Shown piece by piece: positions 12,291-25,698 of a stretch of 64,000 nucleotides of DNA (the stretch's first letter is position 1; each line of letters starts with the position of its first letter). Source of the DNA: Pelobates cultripes (Eukaryota; Chordata; Amphibia; Anura; Pelobatidae); the NCBI GenBank assembly GCA_933207985.1, contig OW240918.1, positions 20,621,602-20,685,601 on the forward strand, given 5' to 3'. The position numbers and the translations under genes are program-made. Below the pieces are notes generated by a model that made no database searches, was not told where the DNA came from, and saw only the letters and a program-made list of their open reading frames with translations.

Positions 12291-14550
12291 TTACACTCAC
12301 AGATGCTTTGAACATAAAACATAGAACTATAAAGTTTTACCTATGGTGTCCTCCATAAAGGAAAAAAAACAAAAAAACATTGTAGGGATTATTTACTAAA
12401 TCCATAAACGTTAAGAATTCTAGGGAATTTCAGAGTCTAAGCCAAGACAGAAAAAGAAGAATTAGTCTTGGTTATTTGTTCATTTTAGATATTAAGTCTT
12501 AAATTTGGAATCCTCTTGTCAATATTTCAAAAATCCAAGTTCAATGAGTACTCCTCATTCAGGGTCATTCACCAAACTGAAAAATTTGGGAAAACCAGGG
12601 AACGGAGACCTTTTTACCAATATGGTGAACTAAATTCAAGGCTGAGTTTCATTTTTCCTTATCAATTGTACAGGCCTGAAATTTATTATTCCTGGTCAAT
12701 TCCTGACAATTTAAGGGATAATTAAGTAACCCTGAGAATGTTTGCTTTTGTGTTAGTTAATGGTAAGATTAGTTATAGTTATGGCAATATAAACTGTAAT
12801 GTGACAAATATATCTGTAACGTTTTATACACCTTAGCACAACTAATTGACAATTGTTTTACTTGCGCTTGTTTCACAGAGCACTTCCTTCTGAACAGGAG
12901 GTTGCTGTCAAACAAAGGAAGTGACGAGAGCAACAGGTATTTGCTCCCCCCCCCAGCCCCCCCCCGTTCAGATGAAAATTAGCAGAGACAATTCCACATC
13001 TTTAACTTTAATTATGATCACTGTCCACCGATGTATCAAGAGTCCTGGTCAACAATTTATTACAAGTGGGAAAAAAAAAAAAGTTAAAAACAATAATAAA
13101 AATTTAAAAATGTTTCCTTCTTCCTACAACCCAGTTATAAAAGCAAGATGAAAGATTAATCTGTAAACAAAGCAGCGCGATCTTCTAAATTACCTCAGTC
13201 TAACATTTTGTTTAACTAGTCTTCAGGATCTCAATAAGCTGAAAGGAAAGAGGAAGCTCCACCACAAACAAGCAAATTATTTACTTTTATTCCCTCTCTC
13301 CAGTTTCTTGGTTTCTCCATTTAATAGTCCCTACGTTATGAATAATGTGAAACCCTATAAACTACCAATTTCTAATCTCCGGGTCAGTTGATATATATCA
13401 AAACAAAATGGCCTAAGAAAAAAAAATGATGTGAGCTTTCTTCAAACAACGCTTCAGCATCGCTGTTGAACTGCAGATATTTGTATAAAAGCCTTACAAA
13501 TAAGGATGTTAGGGGGAAGGGCAGCCATTTTAATTGTCTGACAGACTACATCTACTATTGATATACAGGACACGAAACTATTTCATAATAACTATAAATT
13601 AATAATAATAACTATTATAATTGAAATAATTTATGTGGTAATATTTTTAACAGTGATCCTATAGTTTATTGCAAGAGTGAAAATGCAAACAGGAATATAG
13701 GTGTGGTCTGTTATAAAATAAAAAATGGCTGCTCACCGTGAACCTAGTTTAGTAAAAATGCTGAGGCACAAATTAAATAAATTAAAAATTGCATTTTTAC
13801 ACAGTAATAAAATAACAGCTTCATAAAAAAAATTACATATTTTAAAAGGTAATTAAACTCCACATAAATATTGGACTTTTTTTTTCTTTGTCTGGAAGTT
13901 AAACTGATGACAAAGCGAAGTATTTCTCTAAAGACGCATGATACTCTGTACCTGAAGACTATTAGAAAAAAAAGCATAATAAATATACAAATTGTATCAC
14001 GTGGCGACAATATATATTCAAGATCCCCAACTGTTTCTTATTGTGCCTCTAACTTCAGCTTATATTAAGAAATGTCAATGTACCTCATGCAAAGCTGGCT
14101 CTGTTCTCGATAAAATATATGAATGTGATGCAGGAAAGTGCATGCATAGCAAACTGCATTATTACAATGTTTAAATATTAATTATACCGCCATGTAGTAA
14201 AGATGATCAAGTATGAGCGTCAGGTAGGCTTTTTATATACCACAATATTAAGTTTCATGCAAAGTTATTTTGTTAAGTGGAAAAAACGAAAAGCACAGCA
14301 GGTTTAGCATATGAAAGTTCATTTGTATCCCCTTTTACAGCATAATTTTCTTCCAATGCATGTGTAGGCACTCTTTGCAGTCCCGAGGTTACTCAACTAC
14401 AACTCTTTTCATCCTTAACAACACCTAGCTTGCCTATTTCCGAATTAGTTAATGTTTTAACTCTGGGTCTGTCTGCTGAAGGGGTTATTCCAGTGCCCTA
14501 GAAATAAATGATGGCACCACAGATACGAATGATATTGATGCATTGCTTAT
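12291..14550. other. intron stretch with repeat-end fragment and poly-C
   Basis: A GGGATTATTTACTAAA terminus-like fragment lies at 12385-12400, resembling the ends of the 3649-4875 element. A C-run (12946-12965) is interrupted by AG. The rest is AT-rich unique DNA with no gene. Confidence 0.5.
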
Positions 14551-15001
14551 AGCGACACTGTCACCTCGCCCTGAAAAATTTGTATTTTGTGAAGATAGAA
14601 CCTTTATAAAATACTTATTTTCACTGTGTTGGAATTTGACTGAAATTCCAACTCAGTCAAGAGATATAGGGACTAATTTGTCTCTGTATTTCTCCTCAGC
14701 CTGACAGGGTAAAGTTTAAGCGTGGAGTCTAAGTGTCGATCCTGACAGCCGTCACCAGTGAGGGCTGCAGGGAATTGTCTGTGTCTATGGAGGATGGAGC
14801 ATGCACAAGACTACAACAACAACGTGGACTTCTGCAGAAGAGGAGCAGAGCAAAGAAGATGGCGACACCCACGAGGGACAGGTTCAGATAAGTAAATCTC
14901 ACATTACCTGCCCCCCAACAGCAACCTGACCCCCAGCGGCAATGTGAATGTCGGAGGTCTTTGCGAATTCGGCAAAGTCCCCAGACGGTGACAGTGTCGC
15001 T
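14551..15001. mobile_element. MITE with 15-bp perfect terminal inverted repeats
   Basis: AGCGACACTGTCACC (14551-14565) is exactly inverted as GGTGACAGTGTCGCT (14987-15001). The 451-bp interior has no coding frame and is GC-richer than its flanks. TTA is present just outside both ends (TTAT left, TTAA right), suggesting a TTA-type target duplication, but this is not certain. Confidence 0.8.
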
Positions 15002-17475
15002 TTAAGAATGGTGGGTTCCTAGGCAATGCTCCTGCTATTTACATTATTTTATTTACCATTTTTCAGGCATTTGCTAGTGGTGTTAACACTGAAAGTTCCC
15101 CACATTTCTAACAGATAATCCCCTGGGGCACAACACCCCCAAAACAGTCTGTAGAAAATACCCAGTAATAGCTGGTTCTTCCAGATGTGGCAACAACATG
15201 TTGCTGAAAAAATTAACAATTGGAAATTCTATTTCAGAGCTGCTTGCCCTTTAAATGAGAGAAAATAAAAATGTAACAACGAGATAATTGCACTTAACTC
15301 TTTGCACATCCCATTTAGGTGCATAGCTCAAACTGCGAAACAGTCAAATGCTATTTTATTGTAGTGTGAGAATGAAACTGTAACACAGGTGTTACGCAGG
15401 TATCGCTTCTACCAGAATGAGCATCTAACAGATGGGGAGACAGATGTAAATCGATAAATAAAAACAGAAAGAAAGAATTGTATTATCATAGGCAGAAGGT
15501 ATACACTTGGTTGCTCACGCGGCAGGTACGACCAAGCACGCGGTTTAGCTAGGACAGGCAGCAAGGAGTTAAATGTAATTGACTGTGATGTCTTGTTTGC
15601 TAACAGTGGTTATGTTTCTCAATGTTCCTGAATTAGTAAAGGAATCAAGATAAGGAATTGCTTTGAGATTCCAAAGCAAGAGACAAAGGAAATGTGTTCT
15701 GAGACTAGTTGTACCCTGCCTTCGATCATTCATGGTTGGTTTGCTAGGATTTCCCACCTGAGACGATTTGCGACTCTTGTTGGGTTCAGTCATGCACAAG
15801 GAGCAATGCGCAGCTTCAGTGTAAAGCCAGTTTTAAAAGCACATTGGGTACATACTTCACTTGTACAAAATACCTTATTCATGATGGAACAGTGAGGTCC
15901 TAGGTAATTACTTGAATCAAGGTGGCCTCAGAAGTGTTTAAATCTGCAAGGACACTTAGAGCATGAATAATGCAAAATAATTTGCATCTAAATTTTTTAA
16001 GTGTTCTTTATTCAAAAACTAAAATGCAGTTTCGATTAAAGTTTGATGAGTGAAAGCTGAGCACTTCATACCCACTGTGAAACATCTCCTGTTTGTGAAA
16101 ATTATTTCAGACACTGGAAAAGGGGACAAAGGAGATTTTAAAAAAAGTTGGCGATTTAAAATGCGCTCCTTTCAAACGTACTTATTTTATCATGTTTGGT
16201 GTCTGCTATGAAATAGTTTGAACCGTGTTCTCTGAAGACAAGACAATTTTTTATTTTGTTAAAATAATTCAAGAATATGTGCAGTGAATTTAATGCTTTT
16301 CTGAAAACAAAAAAAAGATGATTCTCTTTTTATCTTTTATGCATAATTATCACTGTACGTGCAAAACATGACATATCACAAAAATAGCATTTTTCTTTCA
16401 TGGAGACTCAAAGTGATCACTTAATGCTCTGATAGGGCTCTTGTGGGTTCAGATAATGCCCTTTATCAATATTTTATGAGATGGATTTAGCAACATGATG
16501 TCCAGGATACATTTTTTTTAATGTAAATATATTTTAATTAGTTTATTTAAATATAAAACTTACTAACCAACAGCAAAAAATGTAATTTTTAAAAAAGGGA
16601 ATTCATCAGTATATTTGTAGAATCATAAGGTATTTTTAAACTGATGACATATTTTATCATCTAGCCCCTAAAAATGATGCACATGGTGCCTATGAGGTTA
16701 AATAAAATATGTAATACTGGCTTTAGTAAGTAGCCACACATCATGGCAAAAGATTGGTGGCCCACTTCCTATATAAACATATCTGATACCCTATGCTGGT
16801 TGTTTTTTTACAAAACATATCTTTATTGTTGGTAAATTGAATTGGAGGAATGCTAAATTGCCCCAATTGATATGTTCTGTAAAATTTACAAAACTGGAAT
16901 ATGCATGCCTCAAATATGTCTCTGTAACTGAAAAAAATGGAAAATCTTGGAAGTGGGACAATGGAAAGGGACTGTACACAATTTGGGGTATAGCATCTAC
17001 CCTTCCGACAATGGTGAGTAATGTGTGTGTGTAGGTGCACAAAATCAGAAATAGGGAACATAATGTAACACATTTGTAAATTGCTAAAAATGTCCCTGTC
17101 TATAAGAATTAAGCAGCTCTTGTAATGAATGGGTTAAAAGCTCTCACCAGCCTGATTCTTTGTAACATGCCAAATGGAATTGTGTTACAGCAAAAGGAAA
17201 TCAGTTTAATGAGTGAACATCATAAACTTGTAAAATGATTATTTATTCATACTGTACAGAATTATCTTACATTTAATATTTGTAAAATGACAGAACAGCT
17301 AAGTATAAATTTTCAGTTAATTCTCCTAAAATTCAGCTACCATGTGCACCCAAGCCTATTCTCTATAAAGGTCTTTATTCATTCTTAACAAAAAATGATT
17401 TGTTATAAAAAGTTGTCATGGGAAGATGAGTCCTGTCTACATTTACAAATAGTCTTATTTATGCTTTGTGATAGC
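15002..17475. other. unique intron sequence
   Basis: No gene, structured repeat or transposon end was recognised; only short A/T runs. Confidence 0.6.
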
Positions 17476-17555
17476 TTAACCCCTTAAGGACACATGACAT
17501 GTGTGACATGTCATGATTCCCTTTTATTCCAGAAGTTTGGTCCTCAAGGGGTTAA
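17476..17555. mobile_element. 80-bp palindromic MITE (TTAACCCC ends)
   Basis: TTAACCCCTTAAGGAC (17476-17491) is repeated inverted as GTCCTCAAGGGGTTAA (17540-17555) with one mismatch. The centre is rich in ACATGT/GACATG. This is a short hairpin element common in amphibian genomes. It directly abuts the next element. Confidence 0.75.
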
Positions 17556-18014
17556 AGGGTTACTCCAAATACCATAACCACTATTGCTTTTAGAAGTGGT
17601 CATGGTGGTAGGAATCTGTATATGCATCACTTGTGCTTGAAACGCAGCACATACTGAGGTATTTGCATTTTTACACTCGCGGCACATGTGACATAGGCAG
17701 CCTAGAACTCTCTGCTGTCCTGCCTAATGTTAAATCTGTGCAAAAATAAGTCTTTCATCCGAGCACTCTGTGCTGGGGAAATTAGTCCAATCAAACGCTT
17801 CTCTATGGGAAGCATTTGATTGGACCGTGTGAGGGAGGCTGTGACATCAAATGGAGTGTGTAAAACAGTGAGTGGAGCTTCGTCCAGTGCTGCATTCCAG
17901 ATAAGTCTATACTTTTTTTTATAGTGTTATAACAGGGGCATTCATCACTAATGCCCAACAGAGAATTCTAAATTTAAATTCAGTTTTGATGCAGAAAGGG
18001 TTGGAGTAACCCTT
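17555..18014. mobile_element. MITE with AGGGTTACTCCAA ends
   Basis: AGGGTTACTCCAA (17556-17568) is inverted as TTGGAGTAACCCT (18001-18013). Inside is a hairpin with 16-bp arms, one mismatch (17786-17801 and 17809-17824). There is no coding frame. It sits end to end with the 80-bp hairpin element, so one may have inserted beside the other. Confidence 0.75.
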
Positions 18015-18445
18015 CAATGACTAGTAAGCATGTAGATTTTCAGAAAAATTAAATAAATAAATCAACTCAAAATCTAATTTCTGGGCTCACATCATTGATG
18101 CCTTTCTCTTAACCATCATCCTCTCAGATCTGTCCCAGAATGCTTTGCTTTTAGTTCCGATCGGAGTGCATGCTGAATAAGATCCAGGCATACATAGAAA
18201 TTCTGTGAGTCCAATCTGTCACCTCAGTTGTTGGAACTGGATGTTCACTAAATATTAAATTTTTACTATCTATACATTCGCTAACCATTTGTTTAATATG
18301 CTCAGCAATGTTCCTTCAGGGCAGGCACAAAATTCTGGAATACGTTATTTTAACACTGAAGAGTGGAGTCCAGCAGTGTAAAGGTGCAAAATGTCCAAAT
18401 TTACTTTTCTGAGCATTCTAAAATTTACTGTCTATGCCTCTAAAG

Positions 18446-18570
18446 CAGGCTTCCCCAAACTCCAGATGTTGCTGAACTACAACATGATTCTCAGTCTATC
18501 TATTTCATTCATAGAATCATGGGAGTTGTAGTTCAGCAACATCTGGAGGGCCGGAGTTTGGGGAAGCCTG
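18446..18570. mobile_element. hAT-like foldback MITE with 8-bp target duplication
   Basis: The 125-bp element starts CAGGCTTCCCCAAACTCC and ends with its inverse (GGAGTTTGGGGAAGCCTG). The long arms also share the CAGATGTTGCTGAACTAC segment. It is flanked by identical CTCTAAAG at 18438-18445 and 18571-18578. CA...TG ends and an 8-bp duplication are hallmarks of hAT superfamily insertion. Both duplication copies are identical, so the copy is relatively well preserved. Confidence 0.88.
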
Positions 18571-18578
18571 CTCTAAAG

Positions 18579-19754
18579 CTTCCACAATAATCACCTTTCA
18601 CGATGAAGAACAGTCTAATGGAGAAATCATCAAGTTAAACATGAAACAATTCGTTAAGGGGACAGCCCTTACTACATGCATACAAGGCTGGGGTTTACAT
18701 CCATATTTGTTAACTTATTCTGTAAATACTTGTACTATAATACTAATGTGTGCTTTGGGAGAGTGGCAGATACAGAGTACATCACTTTTATGGTTTAAAA
18801 TGAATTGCATTCTGATATAATGTGATTTATTTAATGGACTTGTTCTATAACTTATATCGCACCTTTATCCAGAGATCTTTATTAGTGATTAATGCATCAA
18901 TTAGGGTTTACAAATATGTTTGGACACTCCATTACAGAAGGAATACAGGACTTTCCCTGTGAGTTTATAATCTAGTATTTGTGCCATGTTTAGCACAATG
19001 GCCATTTAACAGATGAATCAATTAACTCTAGGTGTGTCATAGTGAACAACTATTCCGGCATCAAACAGGTTAATGTTATAAAAATCGATTCCAATTCTAA
19101 GGCAGTGATGGCTAAGCATCGGACTGCTGATGCACCATGTGAAATGTAGATGCAAGGTTAGACATAACTGTTCTAAGACAACTTTGATACATGTGCAGAG
19201 AACACAGTTAACCTGAAGCTTAAAATGCATTTAACAACTTATTGTTGTTAATTGTAGAAACCAAACTCCTTTGCGTTAAATTCATAAATCACACTCTCAG
19301 TTGTGAATCTCAATTATGTGAAGAAAATAGGCCCTGCCTTTATTATTCTGCGGGTAATTCGAGCAGTTTTACTATTAAACATAGAAAATAAAAAGAGCAC
19401 GTATCTACATAGTGATGATGTGACAATGGTTGACAATTCAGTTGTGCAGAATTTTACTTCCAGTCTAAGTTGTGTGAATGGAGAGATTGACCAAGAGCCC
19501 AGTAAAGAAGTCTATATTGCAATCTATTACTCACAAGATACCATCTGACAGCAAATAGCAGCACGCACTCAGATGCTGGCTTATATCTCAAAAGTGATTC
19601 TGGCAAGTGCTTGCCACACTTGCAGTGAAATTATATCCAAGTTTTTCTACAATTTTTTAAACAATAGAAACACTTTATTGTAAAACTCATCGAACAAAGA
19701 TTTCCATAGTAACAGACCCCCTGCTCAGCAGGTCACCTATTTTTTGCGACAGTT
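18579..19754. other. unique intron sequence
   Basis: No repeat or gene recognised. The open frame at 19303-19548 has no known domain and ordinary composition. Confidence 0.55.
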
Positions 19755-19985
19755 TTTTTTTTCCCACGCTAACCCTGGGGCTCATTTGCATAAGATCTCT
19801 GTTGTGACAATTAGTTTCAGGTGAGCTGATTTCTACAAAGCCAGCTCCAAACGATGCAGTAACGATGGGCCTCCTTGGTCCTGGCCCTAATTGCGACTGA
19901 CTGGCACCAGACACAATCAGCCTCTAGATACAGCGCATTGTGCTGCCGTTAGCTTGTGGTGACCTCATGATGTCCAAGTTAAACC
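19755..19985. promoter_or_regulatory. candidate conserved non-coding element with octamer
   Basis: A balanced, repeat-free stretch with a perfect POU octamer ATTTGCAT (19784-19791) and GACAATTAG (about 19806). It resembles a developmental enhancer in composition; conservation was not tested. Confidence 0.35.
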
Positions 19986-20149
19986 AAATATACACAGCAT
20001 TATAAACAACATATTGATGAAAGCACAAATGCTTCAATCGACTTAAAATGTGACATAAAGATTAATACATACACGCAGAATGCATAATGAAGAGGTACAG
20101 GAAAAAAACGCCTGGGACAATTAAACATTTTCCTATTCATTTAACTCTC

Positions 20150-20420
20150 AAAATAGCAATAATGAGAGGGTAAGCTTTTGTTGTTGCAAGCGACATAACC
20201 TTAAACAAAAAGGCAAAGATATAAAGTGACACAATAGAGGATTTGCTTTGTGCAAATGGCAATTCTTAGTCAATTGACCTAAAGATGATAACCTGCTGTT
20301 AACTTATTATACAACAGCAAAGTCCTCTCCAGATTGGCCAGTGGTCTTCAGAATCTAAACCGTTTATTGCTCTGTTGTGTAACCACAATGCCCCATCAAT
20401 AAATGTGCCATACCAACTGC
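20150..20420. promoter_or_regulatory. candidate conserved non-coding element
   Basis: Repeat-free, balanced sequence containing ACAATAG, TTGTGCAAAT and AACCACA (RUNX-like, about 20381) motifs. Low-confidence inference. Confidence 0.25.
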
Positions 20421-21970
20421 TCACAGGTGGACCAGCTTGTATCAGATGAATTGTATTGTATTTTAGGGCAAGTAGAGAGGTAATATGAACATAGGCCGGT
20501 TATAAGTGTCACTAATAGAAAAGTGCATCGGAACAACAGAGTGTACTTTCTGTTCCAATCATACTCGTTTTTAATTCTTTACTTTAGCACAATACTACCA
20601 TCTTATCTATGCATTCTCGGCCAATTTACCATTATATCGGTAAGAGCCAAAACCAGTGTAAAATAATGTTTGAGTTGTTAAATAATGAAAATTATTACTA
20701 AGCCTTGAGTTGTGATCAGTTTTTGTGATGAATTTTCCTCTGCCACTTTCATCTGGAGTTGATTATCACGTCACTAAACTTTAGTTAGTAAACTTCCACC
20801 TCCGTAAAAAAAATGGACTGACTGACACTAAAGGTATAGCTAGCTTGCCTCTTTAAAGAAATTACCTTAAGAAGTTACACTTTATGGGGCTTCAAAATAC
20901 AACAGTAATGCAAAAAAAAACAAACAAAAACAACAGCAAACAAATAAAAACAAAAATCGGTGCAAATGGCTGACAAACTATAAATCATGATATTTCAGAG
21001 CTTTTGAAACCCATCGTTTTCTTATATTCACTTAAAAGCAAGTTAATGCCTCTAATGGTTTGTTAATTACATGGAAACGTTGATCAATTGTCCTCAAATA
21101 ATGTTAAAGGCAAAGCAATCTAATGTTAAGTGTTTAACAGTTTCTTCTTTTTACAAATTGTACTGGAATCCAAACACATTCTAAAACAATTATAGCTAGA
21201 TGAAGTTCTAAAAACGTACACAATTTAAATTGTCTATAAAAAAAAAACAAAAAAAAACCCATCTAAATAAAAAATAAAATCTCAAATTTTTTCAAGAAAC
21301 AGACGATGTAGCAGCTAATTTTTCTTTGTAATATAGGTAATAGATTTTACTTTGATAAAGTGAATGTTTGGGTATGTGAAATAATTTGTTGTGCGTGTAA
21401 CATAACAATTTTACTACAGGTGAAAGAACTATTTAGAAGCTGAGCAGAAATCAGAATCTATTTGCTTAATACATCCAATATGATTACCAAAGACATGTTT
21501 TGGCAGAGTTATATAAAGCAGAAATCGACCTACTGAAAATTCCACTTAGGACTGCAAGAAATCGACAAAAACAGAACAAACCTACAAGTACAAAACACTC
21601 CTGCGGAAGATTTACAGCCAACACGACTAATTTGTTATAAGAATATATAAAGTTTATTGAAATGTTCTTACTAAATAAAAAGAGTATTTAAAAGATATCA
21701 AGATGTATCCCAATCTTTGTGTTTGTTATGGCACCAATTGTGATTGTTAATGTTTTTTGTAGGTTATTGATTAACAATGTCCTGCATATGGTTGCAAATT
21801 TGGTCTTATATACCTTACCAAAGTTAACATTTATTAGCAGTATTTTTGGGCTGGACTATAATTCTAATATCCCATCAATCTGGAAACAACTGATATCTGT
21901 TTTTGTAACTGTGTGAGCAATTTGGAACAAATTCTAATTGTTTTGTATACACAGTGACGCCAGTAGGATT
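20421..21970. other. AT-rich unique intron sequence
   Basis: A-rich runs near 20910-20950 and 21240-21285; otherwise nothing recognised. Confidence 0.6.
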
Positions 21971-22236
21971 GATGAGGATGGAACTTTGTTATACACTCAT
22001 GCACACCACACATTACAGAGTTGTAGTACTGTGGAGCTTTACAACACACTACATACAATGCACCTTAACCTGGAACATCACTCACACATTAATGAGTTAT
22101 ATTGGTTTAATATATTCATAAACCCCGATATTACTCCAGTATTACTGAGCTTTATCGATGGGAAGCTCTGTGATACACTCATACGCACCACGTGTTAATA
22201 TGAGTTGTATTACTGTAGAGCTCTGTGATATGCTCA
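21971..22236. repeat. diverged tandem repeat
   Basis: A block of about 80 bp (21971-22049) recurs at 22157-22236. Shared landmarks in order are GAT.GG, ATACACTCAT, CACCAC, GAGTTGTA and ACTGT.GAGCT. A third, weaker copy of the middle part is at 22083-22105 (ACACATTAATGAGTTATATT). Copies are far from identical, so this is an old array. Confidence 0.6.
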
Positions 22237-22384
22237 CCAGGGTTTGCTGACCACCTAGATAAATATGTGCACACACACATACAGAATGCTGGCACACTAT
22301 ATAGAATAAAGTAAATAAAATATCAAAATACGAGCGCTATACATTTAAGTTCCTCACATTCCACGTGAAGACAATGAGAAAGAT

Positions 22385-22630
22385 TCCAAGGAACCAAGAT
22401 ATGCCATAATGACAATATTATGCACTGGTGTGACTTTTATGACCATCCGCAAACAGTGGGAGGCGATTGATCATTTGCATGGCTGTCTATTGGTCGGGAT
22501 GTCACGTCATCCTTACAATGCCACTAAGGAGACAGTGAAAATATCTATGTTGGTTAGGTATAGAATTATTAAATCAGCAGATGCATATACATGTGCTTTT
22601 TGTTCTTACCATTATTCCACCAAAGAATAA
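22385..22630. promoter_or_regulatory. candidate conserved non-coding element with octamer
   Basis: Repeat-free sequence with a perfect octamer ATTTGCAT (22473-22480) preceded by GATTGATC, and TCACGTCA (about 22502, CRE-like) close by. A 73-codon open frame spans it but shows no known domain. The enhancer call is inference. Confidence 0.35.
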
Positions 22631-25600
22631 AAGAATACAACCCCTTAAATTACGGTTACAAATATATTCTTGAGTTCATAGAGTAAAAAAAAAAAAATCT
22701 AATGCTAAATTAATAAACTTACTCAGCCAATATAAATAGTAATTTTTTCCTTTAAATTGGGTTTCAGGAAAAGGATATAAAACCTTTACCTTAAAGAGTT
22801 TGCTATTCCAGTCCACTTCGGCTTTCTATATATCTAACCCCCCCATTGCCCCCCAAGAATCATTACATTCTAAGAATCATTGGATATATACATATACAGT
22901 AAATGTATGTATACTGTTATTGCTGCAATTCGTTTTTCCAACGCCTTGGCATTTCAAGGGTGAATATATCTCGTATATAATATTATTGTGTTTTTATGGG
23001 TGTACATATTGCAATAATTCCCATTAAGATAGATCCAACATACTTAAAACAAGAGAGGGAGATAGTCTTCAGACGATCAATGCACACTACACTCTACATA
23101 TATCACAAAGTTATTAATGTACATTTGGTTTTATATGATAGTATTTCAGAGGAACCATATTGGTTTTAATGAACACTCCTAAGATGCAAGCCATTTTAAG
23201 CATATTAAAATCAGTCAATTTGAAGCAAGTGAACTGAGAAGGTAATGAGAAATGTTCTGAGGTTTAAATAGAGGAGAACACATTTGAATAAGTACCTATG
23301 AATTAAATAAATCTATGTCGGATAAGTAGTCCTGATCGGCACCAAACTTAGCCCTTGCCAACTTTAATGTTCTATGAAAATATGCACTGCAGAATGCCAC
23401 CGTGAAGTACCAGCAGGAACAGATCATTACGTTATTAAAGGACAATTTGTGGACATCAGGGTTCTAATGGTTAAAACACATCCCAGAAGCACGTATTTGC
23501 TAAATATGCATTCTGTATAAAAATGGTGGTCTGGCAACTTTATTAAGTCCTGCTTTTACTAAAAAAAAAGAAGGAGAAAGCTGGTATCAGTTTCACCCTC
23601 TAAGATCCATGATTTTGGGAAGCCATACAATTATATAAAGTTGTGATAAGTTGAAAAGGATAAACTCTAGCTACCAAATGACATGGAGTGATTTTCATCA
23701 AATGGAAGAAATGCTGCATTGAGGTCAAGTTAACAAGTTTCAATGATTGAGAGGTGCAAGCCCAGCTAAGCGATCCAGTGATATAGCAATCCAAAACAGC
23801 ACTGGTCACATTAACCGGCTAAACATGTTCAATATAGAAAAGTGACTACCAAATATTAGTAGATAGACATCCAATAAACAGAGCAGAGAAATACTCAACC
23901 TACAAAAATCTCTTCAAATGATCCTATTCTTCAGTGAATGTGGAATTCAATTTAAAATCAGAAGAAAGCAAGCTGGCTTATATACTTGACACAGTTTTGT
24001 TGTCTCTCCATGTCTAGGCATACCTTGGTCCTGCATGTGATGTGTGGCGAGTGTTGCAAATTTCATGGGAGTACCAAATGTGATGTGGGTGCAGTGTAGG
24101 TCAGTGACGAGGGGTACGTCAATTGGAAGCTGTCTCCTATATCCAGACCATCTTTTTCAAGTACTGTGACTCTGTATCTCCCCACCCTTAGGCAATGAAG
24201 AAAAGAGCATTTCAGCTATGCACACTTAATGTTCTGCCTCATTATCAAGGATTTTCTGTAACAGTTTGCCGTTACAATACTATTAACATGCAAAGTCTTT
24301 TTTTGCTTTTTCCATCCATTCCAACTCTATGTCGACTCCTTTAAAATCAAATGTATGCAAAAGTCACTTTGATATTTTCTTTCAAGCTACTTAAGTGTTT
24401 AAAACATTCAGGTGAATGGAGCCATCTCAAATTTATGAGACTGAAATGTAGACTGCTAATCGATCATTAAGGTTTATACTTATTGCTAGACACACTCTTT
24501 ATAGTTATCTATAATGTGAATTGCATATATATCTCAGGGCAATATATCCCTCTGGGCAATCTTTGCTCGTTACGTCTAGAAAAATCCCAGCAATCCCTTA
24601 ATATACCTCGCCTGTTACATTTCATACACTACCAGCCAAGTTTCGTCCCCCGAAAAAAAAAAAAGAAGTAATTTACACTTTATCTTTCAGAATTAAGAAG
24701 AAAATTCATATCAGCAGAATCTGTTCTCTACTTTATTTCATTTATAAATTACGAGAACGGTGCTATTATATATTATTAATTTCTGCTGTTCTTCAACTTC
24801 GGCTTCAGCAGTGAACTGCGGATGTTAGAACGGTGTAATTACGTTCTAGTAGGGCAGCCATCCGTTTCCTTTCAAAAATTTACAGGATTCTTAATCACGC
24901 TACTCTTTTGGATGTGCAGTGGCAGGGATGGCAAAACGCAAACAGGGCACGTTCGTTTACACAGGGACACCTGCTTAGTACAACAGCAGATGTCAGTCAG
25001 CAAGCTGAAGACAAAGGATTGTATTAAAAAAAAAAAAGAAAATAGAATCTTTGTATTCCGAAGCTGAACACAACATATACCAATGGAATGGAAATAAGGG
25101 GACATTGCGTTCACTATCTTAAAGTTACTGTACCGGCACTTTTGACGGTGTCTCCATACTTAGGTGAACATATGGCTTTATCATTTTGCAGGATTGGGCT
25201 CGATAAAATCAAGACTATATGGATTACAGTCCAGAAACATGCCTTCTTAAAAGACATCCCAGTTTATATTCTTTTAACTATTGATTTTCAACAATGAGAG
25301 CATTCTAATTTTAAGTGTGTTTTAAAGGATTGTATAACGTTTACAAGAAACGTGGAAAAATAAGCAAAAGAGGCAGAGGGTGGCGAACTCAATAAAGGTC
25401 ACGACAGATCAGAAAACTGAGTGTAAGAGGTGAGTATAATTGAACGCTGTTCTGGTTCTTTGGCTGTACAAAAAAGGTTTTCCCCCTCCGAGACCCAACA
25501 ATTCTCTGTCAAACTCAGAGGATTGTGTGCTGAGATGGGAGATAGTTTAGTGCATAGTGTAGTGTCTTTAGTATCTGTAGCATCTCTGGATCAAAAGTTT

Positions 25601-25698
25601 GAGATGTGTTAATTAATACTTTTATGCTTCCATGGTCAAAAAAAGTTACCTTTAATTGTTAAAAAGAAACATATATACATGGACATATTTAAAAATGA
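22631..25698. other. unique intron sequence
   Basis: Short A runs at 22685, 23561, 24653 and 25026. No transposon ends or gene recognised. Confidence 0.55.
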
